Of a DNA stretch of 38,428 bases, positions 18,351 to 28,346 are shown piece by piece. The stretch is from Ensifer sp. LCM 4579. GTDB lineage: Bacteria > Pseudomonadota > Alphaproteobacteria > Rhizobiales > Rhizobiaceae. Location: the NCBI RefSeq assembly GCF_001854885.1, contig NZ_MDDV01000022.1:1-38428 (forward strand), in the 5' to 3' direction. Positions within the stretch are counted from its first letter, which is position 1. Every line of letters starts with the position of its first letter. Below the pieces are notes generated by a model. The model made no database searches. It saw only the letters and a program-made list of their open reading frames with translations, and was not told the origin of the DNA. A program made the position numbers and the translations under genes.

Positions 18351-19826
18351 ATGGCCCTGACACCTGCACTTACCAAACACCTCCACGCAGCGGACCTGTT
18401 CGCCAGGCTCGACCATCTGGCCTGGCCTTTGGAGCCGTGGACCGGCCCGACCTTCGAGGTCCTGAATCCATCGACGGGCGAATTGCTCGCCACCTTGCCG
18501 GACATGGGTACCGACGAGACGCGCGCCGCAATCGATGCGGCCCAGGCGGCGCAGGCGCTCTGGGCGTCCAAGCCGGCCAAGGACAGGAGCGCAATCCTGC
18601 GCCGCTGGCACGATCTGATCATCGAGCACGCCGATGATCTCGCGGCGATCCTGACCGCCGAAATGGGCAAGCCGCTCGGCGAGGCGAAGGGCGAGGTCCT
18701 GCATGCCGCCTCCTATGTCGAATGGTACGCGGAGGAAGCCAAGCGCGTCTATGGCGAAACCTTTCCCGCGCCCGCCAACGACCGCCGCATGCTTGTCATC
18801 AAGCAGCCGGTCGGCGTCGTCGGCACCATCACGCCCTGGAACTTCCCGGCCTCGATGGTTGCCCGGAAGATCTCGCCAGCGCTTGCCGCCGGCTGCGCCA
18901 TTGTCCTGAAGCCGGCGGAACAGACGCCGCTCGTCGCCGGCGCGATGTTCCTGCTCGCCGAAAAGGCGGGCTTCCCGAAGGGCGTCCTCAACCTCGTCTA
19001 TGCCGCCGAGGGTGCACCGGTCGGGCGCGAACTCTGCAGCAATCCGAAGGTCCGCAAGATCAGCTTCACCGGGTCGACCGAGGTCGGACGGCTGCTGATG
19101 CGGCAATGTTCCGATCAGATCAAGAAGGTCAGCCTCGAACTCGGAGGCAATGCTCCGTTCATCGTCTTCGACGACGCGGATATCGATGCGGCGGTCGACG
19201 GCGCCATCCAGGCGAAGTTCCGCAATGCCGGCCAGACCTGCGTCTCGGCGAACCGCATCTATGTGCAGACTGCGGTGCATGATGCCTTCGCCGGGAAATT
19301 CGTCGCAAAGGTGCGCGAGCTGACCGTCGGCGACGGATTTTCCGCCGGCATCATGATCGGCCCGATGATCGACAGCCACGCGATCGAGAAGATCGAGGCG
19401 CATGTCGCCGATGCGCTCGCCAAGGGCGCTGAACTGCGCTGCGGCGGCCAACGGACCGGCACGACGGGAACTTTCTTCGAGCCGACGGTGCTGACCGGCA
19501 TTTCGCACGACATGCGCGTGGCGGAGGAAGAGACCTTCGGTCCGATCGCGCCGATCATCCGCTTCGAAAGCGCCGAGCAGGTGGTGGACGAGGCGAACGA
19601 CACGATCTATGGTCTCGCCGCCTATTTCTACGCGGAGAACTTGAAGCGCGTCTGGCATGTGGCCGAGGCGCTGGAATACGGGATGGTCGGCATCAATACC
19701 GGGCGGATGTCCTCCGAAGCCGCTCCCTTCGGCGGCATCAAGCAGTCCGGCATCGGCCGCGAAGGCTCCCGTCATGGGCTCGAGGATTATCTCGAGATGA
19801 AGTATCTCTGCATGGGCAATATCTGA
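18351..19826 (+). CDS. gabD: Succinate-semialdehyde dehydrogenase
   Basis: This 491-residue aldehyde dehydrogenase oxidises succinate semialdehyde to succinate with NAD(P)+. Motifs are TPWNFPASMVARKISPAL for the cofactor fold, the FTGSTEVGRLL nucleotide loop, Glu263 in LELGGNAPF as general base and Cys297 in GQTCVSANR as nucleophile; the spacing of 34 residues is that of the family. The C-terminal region ends GREGSRHGLEDYLEMKYLC, typical of GabD. The ATG at 18351 follows GGGAGGA with 6 bases between. Together with gabT it completes the GABA route into the TCA cycle. Confidence 0.93.
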   Translation: MALTPALTKHLHAADLFARLDHLAWPLEPWTGPTFEVLNPSTGELLATLPDMGTDETRAAIDAAQAAQALWASKPAKDRSAILRRWHDLIIEHADDLAAILTAEMGKPLGEAKGEVLHAASYVEWYAEEAKRVYGETFPAPANDRRMLVIKQPVGVVGTITPWNFPASMVARKISPALAAGCAIVLKPAEQTPLVAGAMFLLAEKAGFPKGVLNLVYAAEGAPVGRELCSNPKVRKISFTGSTEVGRLLMRQCSDQIKKVSLELGGNAPFIVFDDADIDAAVDGAIQAKFRNAGQTCVSANRIYVQTAVHDAFAGKFVAKVRELTVGDGFSAGIMIGPMIDSHAIEKIEAHVADALAKGAELRCGGQRTGTTGTFFEPTVLTGISHDMRVAEEETFGPIAPIIRFESAEQVVDEANDTIYGLAAYFYAENLKRVWHVAEALEYGMVGINTGRMSSEAAPFGGIKQSGIGREGSRHGLEDYLEMKYLCMGNI

Positions 19827-19850
19827 GCCGGCGATCCTCCTCTGACGCCC

Positions 19851-19879
19851 CTTGAAATTCTTGCTGCGGCTTGCCAATT
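19851..19879 (+). promoter_or_regulatory. Possible heat-shock (RpoH) promoter of htpG
   Basis: CTTGAA at 19851-19856, preceded by CCC, is an excellent sigma-32 -35 element. After 17 bases comes CCAATT (19874-19879), a partial match to the C-rich -10. It lies 89 bases before the htpG start, fitting a heat-shock chaperone gene. Confidence 0.5.
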
Positions 19880-19968
19880 GGGGCCGCAACAACGGAGCGG
19901 GATCAGATACCGTGAACGGATACCGCCTCTCATAACTTCAAACGCAATTTCAGGAGGTCCGCAACGCG

Positions 19969-21855
19969 ATGAGTGAAGTCGAAATGTCCGTAGAGAAGCA
20001 CGTCTTCGAAGCCGACGTGGCGAAACTCCTGCACCTGATGGTGCACTCCGTCTACTCCGACAAGAATGTCTTTCTCCGCGAATTGATTTCGAACGCGGCG
20101 GATGCCTGCGAGAAGCTGCGCTACGAATCGATCGTCGCACCCGACCTCCTCGGCAGCGATCCGGCTCCGCGCATCGTATTGACCCTTGACGAGGAGAACG
20201 CCCGTCTGATCGTTGAGGACAACGGCATCGGCATGAGCCGCGACGAACTCGTCGAGTCCCTCGGCACTATCGCTCGCTCCGGCACGCGCGCCTTCATGGA
20301 GCGCATCGAAGCTGCCCAGAGCAAGGATGGCGCCCAGTTGATCGGCCAGTTCGGCGTCGGCTTCTATTCCGCCTTCATGGTCGCCGACAATGTCGACGTC
20401 GTCTCCCGCCGCGCCGGCTCGGACAAGGCCTGGCACTGGGCTTCGGACGGCAAGGGCAGCTACACGGTTTCCGCCCTCGACCTCGCCGATGCGCCGGCGC
20501 GCGGCACGCGGATCACCCTGCACCTGAAGGATGATGCCAAGACCTATACCTCGCGTTGGACGGTGGAACGCATCGTCAAGGACCAATCGGGTCACGTGCC
20601 GGTGCCGATCTCAATCATGGAAAAGCCCGGTGCGGAGCCGGCGCAGGTCGCCGACGGCACGGCGCTCTGGACCAAGCAGAAAAGCGAGATCTCCAAGGAA
20701 GACTATACGGATTTCTACCGCGGCGTCGCGGGGCAATATGACGAGCCGGCGCTGACCGTGCACTTCCGCGCCGAGGGCCGCCACGAATATACGGCGCTTG
20801 CCTTCGTGCCGGGCTCCAAGCCCTTCGATCTCTTCGACCCGGACCGCAAGGGCCGCATGAAACTTTACGTCAAGCGCGTGTTCATCACCGACGAGGCGGA
20901 TCTGCTGCCGCGCTACCTGCGCTTCGTGCGGGGTCTCGTCGACACGGCCGACCTGCCGCTCAATGTCTCGCGCGAGATGATCCAGGAAAGCCCGCTGCTC
21001 GCCAATATCCGCAAAGGCCTGACGAACCGGGTGCTGACGAGCATCGAAAAGCTTATCGACAGCGATCCGGACGCCTTCGCCAAGCTGTGGGAAAACTTCG
21101 GCAGCGTCATCAAGGAAGGCATCTACGAGGATTTCGAGCGGCGAGCCCAACTGCTGGCGCTTTCCCGCTTCCTGACGACAGCTGCCGAGGACAAGCCGCG
21201 CGCCTTGAGCGACTATGTCAAGGACATGAAGGACGGCCAGGCGGCAATCTACTACCTGACCGGGGAAAACCTGGCGCAGTTGAAGGCGTCGCCTCAGCTC
21301 GAAGGTTTCCGCGCCCGCGGCATCGAGGTGCTGCTCCTCACCGATCCGGTCGACAGCTTCTGGGTGACGACGGCGCCCGACTTCGAAGGCAAGCCCTTCA
21401 AGTCGATCACGCAGGGCGCGGCCGACCTCGCAGCCGTGGCCAAGGAGAACACAGCCGCCGCCTCGCCTGCGGCGAGCCCGTCGGTCACCGATTTCGTGGC
21501 TTTCGCCAAGGCGACGCTCGGCGAGGCTGTCTCGGATGTCAGGACGTCGGACCGCCTGACGGAGAGCGCCGTCTGCCTGGTGGCGCCGGAACATGGACCG
21601 GACCGCCAGTTGCAGAAAATACTGCAGGGTGCCGGTCGTATCGACGATAACGCAAGGCCCATTCTCGAAATCAATCCCGGCCATGCCCTGATCGCCGCCC
21701 TCGCCGCCGGCCCGGCGGAAGACCAGGCCTTCCGCGAAGACGCGGTCAAGCTGCTCTTCGATCAGGCCCGTGTGCTCGACGGCGACAGGCCGGCGGACCC
21801 GCGCGCCTTTGCCGAACGGCTCTCACGCGTGTTCGATCGGGCTTTGAAGCATTGA
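19969..21855 (+). CDS. htpG: Hsp90-family chaperone HtpG
   Basis: This 628-residue cytosolic ATP-dependent chaperone has the bacterial Hsp90 length, without the charged linker of eukaryotic forms. The GHKL ATPase N-domain shows RELISNAADACEKLR (catalytic Glu39, Mg-binding Asn42), DNGIGMSRDEL and GQFGVGFYSAFMVAD. The middle domain has YVKRVFITD and LPLNVSREMIQES; the C-terminal part is the dimerisation domain. The ATG at 19969 has AGGAGG 11 bases upstream. It is convergent with the glycoside hydrolase gene downstream. Confidence 0.97.
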   Translation: MSEVEMSVEKHVFEADVAKLLHLMVHSVYSDKNVFLRELISNAADACEKLRYESIVAPDLLGSDPAPRIVLTLDEENARLIVEDNGIGMSRDELVESLGTIARSGTRAFMERIEAAQSKDGAQLIGQFGVGFYSAFMVADNVDVVSRRAGSDKAWHWASDGKGSYTVSALDLADAPARGTRITLHLKDDAKTYTSRWTVERIVKDQSGHVPVPISIMEKPGAEPAQVADGTALWTKQKSEISKEDYTDFYRGVAGQYDEPALTVHFRAEGRHEYTALAFVPGSKPFDLFDPDRKGRMKLYVKRVFITDEADLLPRYLRFVRGLVDTADLPLNVSREMIQESPLLANIRKGLTNRVLTSIEKLIDSDPDAFAKLWENFGSVIKEGIYEDFERRAQLLALSRFLTTAAEDKPRALSDYVKDMKDGQAAIYYLTGENLAQLKASPQLEGFRARGIEVLLLTDPVDSFWVTTAPDFEGKPFKSITQGAADLAAVAKENTAAASPAASPSVTDFVAFAKATLGEAVSDVRTSDRLTESAVCLVAPEHGPDRQLQKILQGAGRIDDNARPILEINPGHALIAALAAGPAEDQAFREDAVKLLFDQARVLDGDRPADPRAFAERLSRVFDRALKH

Positions 21856-21864
21856 TGCGGAAGC

Positions 21865-21883
21865 GCGGGCGAATTGCGCCCGC
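21865..21883. terminator. Hairpin between convergent htpG and hydrolase genes
   Basis: GCGGGCG and CGCCCGC form a 7-bp stem with an AATTG loop, 10 bases after the htpG stop. No T run follows, so it may act only as a weak or factor-assisted terminator. Confidence 0.45.
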
Positions 21884-21915
21884 ACTCAAGGGCTCATCCC
21901 GGCCTGGATATCGCT

Positions 21916-23355
21916 CTAGCCGGGCGGCTCCGATGTCCCGGAACCGGAGCCGAGGTGGGACGCGTATTTGAGCTGGAACTCGCTCGAGAGCATCATGCCC
22001 AACGCTACGCTCTCCCGCGTTATCGTGCCTCCGCTTAGAGTCTTGGCATAGCTGTCGAGGCCGTCCGGGTCGGCCGGGCGGCCAAGTATCAGGAGATAAA
22101 GAAAGCCGACGTAGGATCGATCAGTCAGACCGAAGGTTGCATATCGCCCGTTGAACTCGTCGGATTTCATCAAGGCGAGCGTCATGGCCGTGACTGTTGT
22201 CTCGCTCTTCTCCAATGCGTCTACCCAGCGCTCCATCTCTTCCGGGTCGCCCTGCCGCCCAAGCACAAGGCAGAAGGCAAAGCGCGCCTGTCGGACCGCC
22301 AGCGGATCGGACGTCCTGCTTTCCGCCACGTCACAGTCTCTGCGGGGAAGCGGTATCGGGCGCTTCCCGCGGATAACATCCCTGACCGCAATGTAGGCCG
22401 GTTTCGGTTCCCCTAATGTCCAGCCACCATCGCCTTTCCCGACCAGGCGTACCAAGCCCATGTGGGCCTCGAAGCCGGGAGCCCAATAGGTCTCGTCCAA
22501 CAGTTCGTAAATATGCGCGGCCTCCACCTTGTACTTTCTCTCAAGCTCCCGCAAGCGCTTCATCGCCTGCTTCAGTCCGTCGGCCTGCTGCTGTTCGCTG
22601 CGCTGGCTTCCATAGGGGTTGTTGAACTCGGTGACCCAGATCGGGTGGCCGAAACGTGCGAGTTCCTTGAAGGCCCATTCGGGGTCTTCGCCATACATAT
22701 GCCAGACGGAGATATCCCATTTGATCCCGTCCTGCCGCATCCGTTCGAAGGCGCCGACATGTCCCCAGCCGGCCGTGCCGATCGCTTTGCGGATCTGCGG
22801 GTCGACCTCCGTCATGCCGTCCGATAAACCTTTCAGTACCGCACTGACCTTCGCCCAGCGCGGTCCATAGTAATCCAGGGGTGCCACGCCACCGGCAGGC
22901 CCCCACTCGCAGGGATACTGGCTGCCGTCGTCTCGCTTTTCGCAAGGTTTGATGATGGCATGGTTTTCCATCTCGTTGCCGAGCTCCCAGACGCGGATGT
23001 CGTCCTTGAACTGTGAGCCGAGTGTGACGGCGAACGCGCGGGCCTTGTTGTAAAGCTCGTCGGCGCTGTCCTTAACGAGATCGACGTTGCTCGGGGTGAC
23101 CACAGGAAGGATGTCTATCCCGCGGGCCTTTCCCTCCTTCACAAGTCGGCCCAAATCCTGCGCCTTGCCGACATCGGGAATGTTCACCCGGTAGGATTTC
23201 ATCCCGAGATCCTTGACAAGATCGAGCTGCCGTTCAATTCCGACGCCGGGATAGGCGGTGAACGGATGACCGTTGACGCCCCACAAAATGTCTGCGGAGG
23301 CCGGGGCGATCGTAGCCAATAGGCACACTGTTCCGATTGCCAGTCGAGCGAACAT
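21916..23355 (-). CDS. Secreted clan-A glycoside hydrolase with two C-terminal DUF4214 repeats
   Basis: This 479-residue protein has a signal peptide at 1-21 (hydrophobic core, cleavage after SASA-type residues before DILWG). Residues 23-330 look like a (beta/alpha)8 glycosidase of clan GH-A (GH39/GH5-like): WELGNEME holds Asn127-Glu128 as the acid/base pair and WVTEFNNPYG holds Glu243 as the presumed nucleophile. After a linker near 335-350 come two similar units, 354-405 and 414-465, each with a LGR-(x)4-D-(x)n-SxEF pattern of DUF4214. It should act outside the inner membrane on a polysaccharide; substrate unknown. It is divergent from the membrane polymerase-like gene, suggesting a shared glycan. 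The hydrolase fold is inferred from motifs without structure. Confidence 0.8.
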   Translation of the reverse strand: MFARLAIGTVCLLATIAPASADILWGVNGHPFTAYPGVGIERQLDLVKDLGMKSYRVNIPDVGKAQDLGRLVKEGKARGIDILPVVTPSNVDLVKDSADELYNKARAFAVTLGSQFKDDIRVWELGNEMENHAIIKPCEKRDDGSQYPCEWGPAGGVAPLDYYGPRWAKVSAVLKGLSDGMTEVDPQIRKAIGTAGWGHVGAFERMRQDGIKWDISVWHMYGEDPEWAFKELARFGHPIWVTEFNNPYGSQRSEQQQADGLKQAMKRLRELERKYKVEAAHIYELLDETYWAPGFEAHMGLVRLVGKGDGGWTLGEPKPAYIAVRDVIRGKRPIPLPRRDCDVAESRTSDPLAVRQARFAFCLVLGRQGDPEEMERWVDALEKSETTVTAMTLALMKSDEFNGRYATFGLTDRSYVGFLYLLILGRPADPDGLDSYAKTLSGGTITRESVALGMMLSSEFQLKYASHLGSGSGTSEPPG

Positions 23356-23793
23356 ACTCGTCTCCCTCTCGCTGCGTAGCCTGGAGCATGCCGCCTCTCA
23401 CCCGGCGCGGCAATTTGCCGGAATTGAGAATCCGACCGCCTTTGCTACCACTTTCGACCCATTGGGATAGCTCGTACGGACAGTGGCTCCAGAGATCCGT
23501 TTATCGGCATCACTGCGGGGTTCCGCAGCATAGCCGCTGCCATTCCGGCTGCCGCTCGACGACCGTAGCGGCGTTGACCAAGCGAGGCAGCGTGTATGCT
23601 GCGGCACAGCTTGCCGCGCATCTGCGGCAGTTTGCCGAAATGGCGGAACGGGCCGCCCCCGCTACCTCTTTCGTTGGCCATTCCTATCCGATTTCCCGTC
23701 GGAGCCCGGCATGACCACCGCCTTTGGGTACATGGTTACCATCCGGCACTCCCTTTAGAATGTTTTGCTCCGCGTATTTGGAACCATGGCCCC
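23356..23793. other. Divergent intergenic region of the hydrolase and polymerase-like genes
   Basis: About 440 bases must contain the promoters of both divergent genes. The polymerase frame stays open upstream to 23596, but that part is hydrophilic, Pro/Arg-rich and lacks a ribosome binding site, so I treat it as non-coding. No clear -35/-10 pair or operator was identified. Confidence 0.45.
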
Positions 23794-25284
23794 ATGCAGA
23801 TCTCGATCGTCGGTATTTTAGTCTGCGTGGGGATATTGCTGATCGGAGCTTATGGCCGGTCCCCCCTGATCATCGGACTGATCGTTTCGCTGGCTTTCGG
23901 CGCGACAGCCTTTGTGACGCTCGTCGCAATTGGGGGATCGTCACCGCTGATCTATACCTTCTTTGCCGCCCTTCTGATAACCGCCGTCATTACGAGGCGG
24001 CGGATTCCGCGGGAGATCGGCAACGTATTCGGAAAGATTCGACCCCTCTGGGTGCTTTGCGGTCTGATGGCATATTCCGTGGTCGGTGCGTGGTTGTTTC
24101 CACGCCTTTTCGCGGGACAGACGAGCGTCTTCGTTCAGTCGACGATGCGTCGTGGCATCGTGGAGGCTTCGCTTGCGCCTGTTTCGGGCAACATCACGCA
24201 AACCGGATATTTCGTTCTGGGCGGCCTCACCGCCATCGCTCTGTGCGTCCTGCTTCTGAAGGAAGACAGGATAGACGCAGTTCGGCGCAGCTTTCTTCTC
24301 TTGTGTGGTTTTCACGCCGGGATGGGATTGCTCGATTTGGTCGGCAAAGTCGCAGGCGCCGGAGATATCCTTTGGCCCATCCGTACCGCCAATTACGCCA
24401 TGCTTACCGAGGTCATGGAGGGTGGTTTCTGGCGCATCACAGGTGCCAATTCGGAGGCATCGTCCTTCGCAGGGGTCTCGCTCATCTGCCTTGCGTTCTG
24501 TTATGTCTACTGGCGCGAGACCAAATCGCGACTGGCGCAAGGGCTGGCCGCGCTGCTGCTCGTCCTCGCCCTCCTCTCCACGTCGTCCACCGCCTACGTA
24601 GGCTTGACGATCTTGGGCATACCAGTAGCGCTTTCCATCCTCCGTTCCTTCCTGTCAGACCGCATCGACAGCGACGAGATCCTGATCATCGCGTTGCTTG
24701 GTGTTGCTATTGTCACAATCCTGACAGTCATTCTTCTCCGCAGTGAATTCTTCGCTCTGTTCGTCCGCCTCATCGATTCCATGGTTCTCAACAAGGCTAG
24801 TTCTGCCTCGGGCCAGGAGCGGGCCTACTGGAATATCAAGAGTCTGCAAGCCTTCGCTGACACCGGCGGTTTCGGCGTCGGCCTTGGCAGTTCGCGCGCG
24901 TCGAGTTGGCCGATCGCGGTGGTTTCGCAACTTGGCCTCGTCGGCAGCGTGATGATGGCCACGCTGCTGATGATCTTGGTGCGGGGCATGGGCCGTCTCA
25001 AAGGTTACCTCGATCCCGAGACGAACGCCGTCGTCTCAGGCGTACGGGCTTCCGCATTGGCGTCTGTCCTCGCTGGCACTTTGATTTCCGGGACCGCCGA
25101 TCCAGGCATGATCTTCTTTATTGCCTTTGCGGTCATCTCGACGAGCAAGGTTCATGCGCGCAGGGAGAGAGATGCACGCTTGCGCGTTCCACAGCTTAGC
25201 CGCCCTGCGCCTGCCGCATCCACCGGGCAAGCCGGGCGCTCATCACCGAACGCGCGCGCAGCCAGCGCGCATCACCGACCGTGA
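23794..25284 (+). CDS. Polysaccharide polymerase / O-antigen ligase-like membrane protein
   Basis: This 496-residue polytopic membrane protein has about eleven hydrophobic segments, beginning QISIVGILVCVGILLIG. Near residues 345-380 the segment ERAYWNIKSLQAF...GFGVGLGSSRASSWP has the pattern (Arg/Trp, then G-x-G before a His/Arg-type loop) seen in Wzy polymerases and O-antigen ligases. The C-terminal 50 residues are cytoplasmic, Ala/Arg/Pro-rich. The ATG at 23794 precedes the first hydrophobic segment; its ribosome binding site is weak. It is divergent from the secreted hydrolase. I would expect it to join glycan repeat units on the periplasmic face. Polymerase versus ligase cannot be separated by sequence alone. 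Confidence 0.72.
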   Translation: MQISIVGILVCVGILLIGAYGRSPLIIGLIVSLAFGATAFVTLVAIGGSSPLIYTFFAALLITAVITRRRIPREIGNVFGKIRPLWVLCGLMAYSVVGAWLFPRLFAGQTSVFVQSTMRRGIVEASLAPVSGNITQTGYFVLGGLTAIALCVLLLKEDRIDAVRRSFLLLCGFHAGMGLLDLVGKVAGAGDILWPIRTANYAMLTEVMEGGFWRITGANSEASSFAGVSLICLAFCYVYWRETKSRLAQGLAALLLVLALLSTSSTAYVGLTILGIPVALSILRSFLSDRIDSDEILIIALLGVAIVTILTVILLRSEFFALFVRLIDSMVLNKASSASGQERAYWNIKSLQAFADTGGFGVGLGSSRASSWPIAVVSQLGLVGSVMMATLLMILVRGMGRLKGYLDPETNAVVSGVRASALASVLAGTLISGTADPGMIFFIAFAVISTSKVHARRERDARLRVPQLSRPAPAASTGQAGRSSPNARAASAHHRP

Positions 25285-25338
25285 AACGGCAATGCGGCTA
25301 TGCGGCCAACCGCCTACGCGACGAACGGATTTCCCGTA

Positions 25339-25367
25339 CTGTAACAGAACTTACACCAAACTGACAT
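25339..25367 (+). promoter_or_regulatory. Three-unit PHO box upstream of phnC
   Basis: Three 7-base direct repeats spaced exactly 11 bases apart, CTGTAAC (25339), CTTACAC (25350) and CTGACAT (25361), match the PhoB-binding unit CTGTCAT. They lie 73 bases before the phnC start in the gap after the polymerase-like gene. PhoB control of this transporter is known in S. meliloti (phoCDET). The sequence supports phosphate-starvation induction here. Confidence 0.82.
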
Positions 25368-25440
25368 TTCGCCTTCACGAAGCGCGGCTATCGCAAGGTC
25401 GTACCGATGATCGGTCTCCCCGCAAGAGGACCTGCCGCCC

Positions 25441-26283
<843 letters not shown>

Positions 26284-26372
26284 CGCCCGCCAGGATCGAG
26301 CGCCCGCGTCAAGGGCACCTCATTGAAACCGATAGTGATCCGGCGCGGCCGGAAAAACGGGAGACGAACCTC

Positions 26373-27278
26373 ATGTTGAAGAAAGCTCTTCTCAGCGCCG
26401 TAGCGCTCTTTGCCCTCGTCGGCCATGCCCAGGCCGAAGACCTCGAGGAATTCCGTATCGGCATCCTCGGCGGCGAAAACGAAGCGGACCGCCTGCGCAA
26501 TTTCCAATGCATGGTCGACAAGCTGCCGGCGGCAATCGGCGTCGAAAAAGTCTCGCTGTTCCCGGCCGCCGACTATGACGGCGTCATCCAGGGCCTGCTC
26601 GGCGGCACGCTGGATTATGCCGAACTCGGCGCGTCCGGCTATGCCAAGATCTACCTCGCCAAGGCCGACGCCGTCGAGCCGATCCTGACGACGGTCCAGA
26701 CCGACGGCTCGACCGGCTACCACTCGATCATGGTTGCCCGCAAGGATTCCGGCATCACCAAGCTCGAGGACCTCAAGGGCAAGAAGCTCGGCTTCGCCGA
26801 TCCGGACTCGACCTCGGGCTATCTCGTTCCGCTCGTCACCCTGCCGGAAGCGATCGGCGCGCCAGTCAAGGAATTCTTCGGCGAGACGGGCTTCGGCGGC
26901 GGCCATGAGAACCTCGTCCTCGAAGTCGTCAAGGGCAATTTCGATGCCGGCACGACCTGGGGCTCGGGCGTCGGCGAATTCAAGGACGGCTATACTTCGG
27001 GCAACCTGCACAAGATGGTCGAGAAGGGGATTCTCGACATGAACGACCTGGTCGAGCTCTGGAAGTCGCCGCTGATCCCGAACGGCCCGATCGTCGTACG
27101 CTCCTCGATGAACGACGACATGAAGGCGAAGTTCAAGCAGTTCATGATGGACCTGCCGAAGACGGACGCCGCCTGCTTCTCCGCCATCCAGGGCGGCGAT
27201 TTCACCGGCTATGTCGAAGTCAACAGCGACTTCTACAAGCCGATCATCGACGCCCGCAAAGCGACGATCGGCGGCTGA
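26373..27278 (+). CDS. phnD: Periplasmic phosphonate/phosphate-binding protein PhnD
   Basis: This 301-residue solute-binding protein has a signal peptide at 1-21 (KKALLSAVALFALVGHAQA, cleavage before EDLEEF). The mature part has family features: RIGILGGENEADRLRNF, DYAELGASGYA in the ligand cleft, and DPDSTSGYLVP, whose Ser/Thr residues bind the phosph(on)ate oxygens in this family. The ATG at 26373 follows GGGAG. The gap to phnC is 89 bases and it is followed by a strong hairpin before phnE. Equivalent to S. meliloti phoD. Confidence 0.92.
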   Translation: MLKKALLSAVALFALVGHAQAEDLEEFRIGILGGENEADRLRNFQCMVDKLPAAIGVEKVSLFPAADYDGVIQGLLGGTLDYAELGASGYAKIYLAKADAVEPILTTVQTDGSTGYHSIMVARKDSGITKLEDLKGKKLGFADPDSTSGYLVPLVTLPEAIGAPVKEFFGETGFGGGHENLVLEVVKGNFDAGTTWGSGVGEFKDGYTSGNLHKMVEKGILDMNDLVELWKSPLIPNGPIVVRSSMNDDMKAKFKQFMMDLPKTDAACFSAIQGGDFTGYVEVNSDFYKPIIDARKATIGG

Positions 27279-27292
27279 TCGCGACTTTTGTC

Positions 27293-27318
27293 GGCCGGCC
27301 GCCGTCGAGCGGCCGGCC
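27293..27318 (+). other. Stable hairpin between phnD and phnE
   Basis: GGCCGGCCGC and GCGGCCGGCC form a perfect 10-bp stem with a 6-base loop, starting 14 bases after the phnD stop. Only three T follow. It may protect the upstream mRNA or partly terminate, giving more binding protein than permease. Confidence 0.65.
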
Positions 27319-27374
27319 TTTGACTGTCAGGGCCCCGCGCGGCCCTTTTGAGAGGCCGGCATCGCCGGAGACCC

Positions 27375-28337
27375 ATGGCTACTTCCGTGCTTCCCCGGCA
27401 GTTGAGCGAGAACGGCATTCAGATCGAACGGCACTGGCAGGAGCTCGCCGCCCGCCGGCGTCTCTACACCTGGCTCGGTCTTGCAGCGCTTGCGGTGGCG
27501 CTCTTTGGGTCGCTCTGGTTCGCCAACGACTCGAATGCCGGCAAGTTTTTCGACCGCCTGCCGCATTTCTTCGATTTCGTTGGCGATCTGATGCCGCGCG
27601 ACGGAATGGAGGTCGTCCGCGCCCTGTTCGACCTGCCGTCGCCCTATGACGACGGCAGCTTCAAGTACAACTATCCGGACGGCCGGCTCTATCTGACCGA
27701 CAGCATCTACATCCCCGAATACGTGCACAAGATGCTGGAGACGGTGAACATCGCCATCTTCTCGACGGTGATCGGGGCCTTCTTCGGCTTCATCCTGTGC
27801 TTTCTGGCCGCGCGAAACCTCATGCCCAATCCATGGATCCGCGGTTCGGTGCGCCGGATAATGGAAGTGGTGCGCGCCTTTCCCGAGGTGGTGATCGCCG
27901 GCTTTTTCCTGGCAATCCTTTCGCTCGGTCCTATCCCCGCCATCGCCGCGGTTTCGATCCATACGATCGGAGCACTCGGCAAATTGTTCTTCGAGGTGGT
28001 CGAGAATGCCGACATGAAGGCGGAGGAAGGCCTGCGCGCCGTCGGCGGCAACTGGATCGAGCGCGTCTGGTTCGGCATCGTGCCGCAGGTTCTCCCGAAT
28101 TTCATGAGCTACTTTCTGCTGCGCCTGGAGATCAATGTCCGCGCCTCGACGATCATCGGCGCGGTGGGCGGCGGCGGCATAGGGGAGCTTCTGCGCCTTT
28201 CGATCGGCCAGAACCATCAGGCAAAGACACTGGCGATCGTCATCCTGCTCTTCGCGACCATCTCAACCGTCGATCAGTTTTCCGCATGGCTTCGCCGCCG
28301 CCTCGTCGGCGACCAGGCCTTCCAGCTTAGGCAGTAG
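27375..28337 (+). CDS. phnE: Phosphonate/phosphate ABC transporter permease PhnE (first copy)
   Basis: This 320-residue permease has a first membrane segment at about 36-54, a periplasmic stretch of roughly 60 residues, then five segments of the transporter domain. The coupling loop VENADMKAEEGLRAVGGNW contacts PhnC, and STIIGAVGGGGIGELL is the conserved C-terminal family signature. The ATG at 27375 is chosen with GGAG upstream; an earlier in-frame start adds only Arg-rich residues. It pairs with the second permease downstream. S. meliloti name phoE. Confidence 0.9.
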   Translation: MATSVLPRQLSENGIQIERHWQELAARRRLYTWLGLAALAVALFGSLWFANDSNAGKFFDRLPHFFDFVGDLMPRDGMEVVRALFDLPSPYDDGSFKYNYPDGRLYLTDSIYIPEYVHKMLETVNIAIFSTVIGAFFGFILCFLAARNLMPNPWIRGSVRRIMEVVRAFPEVVIAGFFLAILSLGPIPAIAAVSIHTIGALGKLFFEVVENADMKAEEGLRAVGGNWIERVWFGIVPQVLPNFMSYFLLRLEINVRASTIIGAVGGGGIGELLRLSIGQNHQAKTLAIVILLFATISTVDQFSAWLRRRLVGDQAFQLRQ

Positions 28338-28346
28338 GAGCGCGCC

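Noticed and set aside
23596..23793. 66-codon upstream extension of the polymerase-like gene
   Set aside because: Hydrophilic and Pro/Arg-rich before a clear membrane start; more likely leader DNA.
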